Of a stretch of 15,509 nt of DNA, positions 13,336 to 15,509 are shown piece by piece. The stretch is from JBKHJA01 sp046538375 (lineage in GTDB: Bacteria > Acidobacteriota > Aminicenantia > Aminicenantales > Aminicenantaceae): positions 1-15,509 of the forward strand of contig JBKHJA010000057.1 in assembly GCA_046538375.1 (NCBI GenBank), given 5' to 3'. How positions within the stretch are numbered: the stretch's first letter is position 1; every line of letters starts with the position of its first letter. Below the pieces are notes generated by a model. The model saw only the letters and a program-made list of their open reading frames with translations. It had not been told where the DNA came from and searched no databases. Position numbers and translations under genes: made by a program.

Positions 13336-14823
13336 ATGCGAAAAATTGTGATAGTCATGGCTTTATTGGCCGCGTGCAGCGCTTTAGGCGACGCGGAAGG
13401 GATTTTAGAACCGAAACACTGCACAGGCGTCTACGTGGGTAAGAATCTTACGGCGGATGGCAGTGTATTTCTGGCTCAGCTTGGAGACGAGAACTCCAGC
13501 CACTGGATTGAAGTCATCCCCCGCCGCATGTGGGGACCGGAGGCTGTCCTCTCTGTCGGTGTCAACGTGGAAGCCAACTTTCCCGGCATTATGACCGAGA
13601 TACCACAGCTCTCAGAGACTAACAAGTACGTGACGGTGCGCTACTCAGAGTACAAAGGGTTTCCTGCTCCTCTTGAGAACGGCGGTTTGAACGAATTCGG
13701 GGTGAGTGTTGTGGATGTGTGGTCTCCTTCACGAAATGAACTCCAAGCCATGACCCCCAAAAAACAGAAAGGCCTCAGCTACAGCGATGAGGCACGTGCG
13801 GCCATGGAACGCGCCAAATCCGCCAGGGAAGCAGTGGAGATCATAGGCCAGCTGATTGATCAATACGGCCACGCAACCTTTGGCGGCAACGTTCATATGA
13901 TCGCCGATGCCGAGGAGGGGTGGATAATGGAAGAGTTTGCAGGAGGCCGGGGCCTGTGGGCTGCCAAACGACTTGGACCCGATGACGCCCTGGTCATTCG
14001 GCCAGGTCATATAGGGGAGTTTCCTCTCAACTACAAGGACCACCCAGATCACATGGGTTCGGATAACTTGATCTCTTTCGCCGTGGAGCAGGGATGGTAT
14101 GACCCGGAGGCAGGACGGCCGTTCAATGTGTCTGAGGTCTACGAGCTTGATTGGGACAAGGAGCAGCCGGGTCACCAGCGGAGGGTGAAATCGGTCATTC
14201 AGGCAGAGCAGTCACTCATAGACAAGGCACCCAAAGTCACCCTTGGTGATATTGTCGAAATTCTCAGAGACCGGCGTTTTCTAAACAGGGGAACAAAATA
14301 TGGACAAGTGGCACAGCTCAGGAGCGGCATACCGAGTGAGCTGTCAGTGCTGTGGATTGCCATAGGTCCTCCTGAAGCCAGCGTTTTTATTCCCTACTAT
14401 CTAGGTATCACCAGCGTACCACTGGAATATGGAGAGCACAGATATCTTACTAAAGGGGAAGCATTGAGAATGGAACTGTCTCGGGAGCGCCAGGGTCAGG
14501 AAACGACTGCCTATGCATACCGAGTTTTCGACAGGCTCTTCATGCTGGTCGATGAACACTACAATGAATTTCACCCAGAGGTTGTAGCGGCATTTCAAGC
14601 CTGTGAGAATAAACTGCTCTCACGGCAGGAAGATGTGGAGGCCATCGCTATGCAGCTTCTAAAGGCGGGCAAGTCCGATTTGGCGGAGCGATTCCTCACT
14701 TACTACTGCAAAACAGAGGCCATGGAGGGCTTGAGGTTAGCGGACACATTGGCCGACAGCATAGAAGTCAGAACCAAGCTCCTGTTTGGAATCCGATCGC
14801 TCCCCGCTATTCCCAAGGACTAG
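13336..14823 (+). CDS. Exported C69/U34-family dipeptidase
   Basis: This is a 495-residue N-terminal-nucleophile hydrolase of peptidase family C69 (PepD-type dipeptidases). The nucleophile is C29 in 'CTGVYVGKNLTADGSVFLAQ'. The preceding 28 residues must be removed to expose it. Residues 1-20 form a signal peptide, so it acts outside the cytoplasmic membrane. 'ENGGLNEFGVSV' (about 114-125) and 'EEGWIMEEFAGGRGLWAAKR' (about 193-212) are typical family segments. Length is normal. AGGAGG at 13319-13324 with an 11-nt spacer supports the start. A lipobox-like LAAC (11-14) is an alternative processing site. It follows the methyltransferase operon by 281 bp and is probably independent of it. It likely serves peptide scavenging. 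The gene ends in TAG. Confidence 0.9.
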   Translation: MRKIVIVMALLAACSALGDAEGILEPKHCTGVYVGKNLTADGSVFLAQLGDENSSHWIEVIPRRMWGPEAVLSVGVNVEANFPGIMTEIPQLSETNKYVTVRYSEYKGFPAPLENGGLNEFGVSVVDVWSPSRNELQAMTPKKQKGLSYSDEARAAMERAKSAREAVEIIGQLIDQYGHATFGGNVHMIADAEEGWIMEEFAGGRGLWAAKRLGPDDALVIRPGHIGEFPLNYKDHPDHMGSDNLISFAVEQGWYDPEAGRPFNVSEVYELDWDKEQPGHQRRVKSVIQAEQSLIDKAPKVTLGDIVEILRDRRFLNRGTKYGQVAQLRSGIPSELSVLWIAIGPPEASVFIPYYLGITSVPLEYGEHRYLTKGEALRMELSRERQGQETTAYAYRVFDRLFMLVDEHYNEFHPEVVAAFQACENKLLSRQEDVEAIAMQLLKAGKSDLAERFLTYYCKTEAMEGLRLADTLADSIEVRTKLLFGIRSLPAIPKD

Positions 14824-14834
14824 GCGGAGTGGTA

Positions 14835-14853
14835 AGCTGCGGCCTTCACAGCT
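14835..14853 (+). terminator. Weak hairpin after the C69 gene
   Basis: AGCTG (14835-14839) pairs with CAGCT (14849-14853) across a 9-nt loop, 12 bp after the peptidase stop. Only a short AT-rich stretch follows, so it is a poor intrinsic terminator. Confidence 0.25.
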
Positions 14854-14959
14854 CTAGATTTATTCACGAAACCAGATTTGATCAAGCAGATGAAGGCGGA
14901 ATGGAGAGAAAAAACAAATAAAAAAGTGAGATGAAGAAAGCTAACGGAAACTTCTGGTT

Positions 14960-15195
14960 CTATTTCCCCTTTTCTTTTTCTGCCTCACAGCACACCCGGA
15001 AGCCGATATACATGGGCCGCGGCGGCCGGAACTCAGCCTTGGGGTCGGTCGGCGATACAGCAGAAAATCCCGCTGCCTTACCCTTTCCCTCTTCCGAAGT
15101 GCACCATTCGGAAACATTCCCGCCAAGGTCATAAAGTCCAGAATCTCCTGCCGCAGGCATGCTGCCCACCTCCATCAGAAGCGGCCTTGTTTTCT
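14960..15195 (-). pseudogene. C-terminal fragment of a formylglycine-generating-enzyme (SUMF1)-like protein
   Basis: The reverse-strand frame encodes 'EVGSMPAAGDSGLYDLGGNVSEWC' and then, after a short loop, 'PPRPMYIGFRVC' before a basic tail and TAG. These are the standard C-terminal signatures of the FGE-sulfatase / SUMF1 family (GLYD-GNV-EW and GFR). The N-terminal two thirds of the domain are missing. The recognisable homology begins near 15195 and runs straight into S9 peptidase-like sequence in another frame. The piece therefore looks like the tail of a broken gene. The C-terminal end itself appears intact. Confidence 0.7.
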
Positions 15196-15292
15196 CCAGC
15201 CCATGACGGCCACCTTGTCCGGGTCAACCATGCCCTGGTCGATGAGGTGGTCGATCCCGCTCAGGATATCCGGGACCTCATATTCGTAGTAG
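15196..15292 (-). pseudogene. Internal fragment of an S9 prolyl oligopeptidase-like hydrolase
   Basis: About 32 residues on the minus strand read YYEYEVPDILSGIDHLIDQG, then 'MVDPDKVAVMGW'. This is the conserved stretch just before the catalytic serine of S9 peptidases, where MGWS-G-G is expected. Homology stops exactly at MGW. The next residues are RKQGRF and a stop, so the catalytic serine is absent. Upstream the frame continues to 15363, but that part is antisense to a convincing FHA sequence and is probably not coding. This is a fragment and cannot be a working enzyme. Confidence 0.6.
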
Positions 15293-15508
15293 TGTTCTTT
15301 GATCGATCTGGGAAGTTCAAACGGAGTTATCATCAAGCCCTCCACCATCTTGAAAAATGGCAAAACATCCCTGAAATCAGGTGATGAGCTTCAGATCGGT
15401 GAGATCCTTTTGAAACTTCTGGCTATAGATCAGGATGAAGCCTTGCAGACCATGACTGTGGATGTGAAAGAACTGCTGAAACAGGAAACAGAACAAAAAA
15501 AGAAATAA
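15293..15508 (+). pseudogene. C-terminal fragment of an FHA-domain protein
   Basis: The plus-strand frame opens after a TAG at 15290-15292 and reads 'SLIDLGSSNGVII', then 'LKNGKTSLKSGDELQIGEILLKLL'. This is the second half of a forkhead-associated domain (DLGS-NG and the GDE-IG strands), which binds phosphothreonine peptides. It ends with a charged tail (QETEQKKK) and TAA at the window edge. The first half of the FHA fold and any start codon with a ribosome binding site are missing, so the gene is 5'-truncated at about 15292, where S9 homology begins on the other strand. Confidence 0.65.
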
Positions 15509-15509
15509 A

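Noticed and set aside
15175..15363. Intact small S9 peptidase gene
   Set aside because: Homology covers only about 32 residues, stops before the catalytic serine, and the upstream part is antisense to an FHA domain.
1..15509. CRISPR arrays, tRNA, rRNA or insertion sequences
   Set aside because: No regularly spaced long repeats, no tRNA or rRNA signatures and no transposase motifs were seen on either strand.

Overview
The window looks like chromosomal DNA of an anaerobic bacterium with corrinoid-dependent methyl metabolism. Intact genes carry strong Shine-Dalgarno sequences (AAAGGAG or GGAGG types) and several sigma70-like promoters are visible. The lineage cannot be fixed from this sequence alone. 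TAG is used as an ordinary stop (radical SAM gene, C69 peptidase, FGE fragment), and no MttB-family gene has an in-frame TAG, so there is no sign of pyrrolysine decoding.

Left part (1-4650), AT-rich and mixed in content: the 3' end of a gene cut by the window edge; a large bidirectional terminator-like hairpin; a leftward SPL/Rv2578c-type radical SAM gene; a DUF5658 membrane protein behind a good promoter; a low-molecular-weight tyrosine phosphatase; a small DUF2892 (YgaP-like) membrane protein; and a class III PLP aminotransferase.

Centre (4755-13054), the main system: a leftward pair encodes a small corrinoid (B12) protein and a protein like the reactivation domain of B12-dependent methionine synthase. 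Divergently, across a 573-bp regulatory region, runs BCCT transporter - MttB-like 1 - a possible 33-codon ORF - MttB-like 2 - MttB-like 3, with start/stop overlaps. The simplest reading is uptake of one or more quaternary amines (glycine-betaine-like compounds), demethylation by three non-pyrrolysine MttB-family enzymes, methyl capture on the shared corrinoid protein, and reductive rescue of that protein by the activator-like protein. No methylcorrinoid:tetrahydrofolate methyltransferase is in the window. The divergent region holds a promoter for each direction and three copies of a TTTTTCATGA-like decamer spaced exactly 30 bp apart, the third inside the transporter promoter.

Right part (13055-15509): an exported C69/U34 dipeptidase, then about 550 bp of gene debris in which pieces of a formylglycine-generating-enzyme-like protein (-), an S9 prolyl oligopeptidase-like protein (-) and an FHA-domain protein (+) abut each other. 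This is either a degraded recombination site or an assembly chimera near a contig end.
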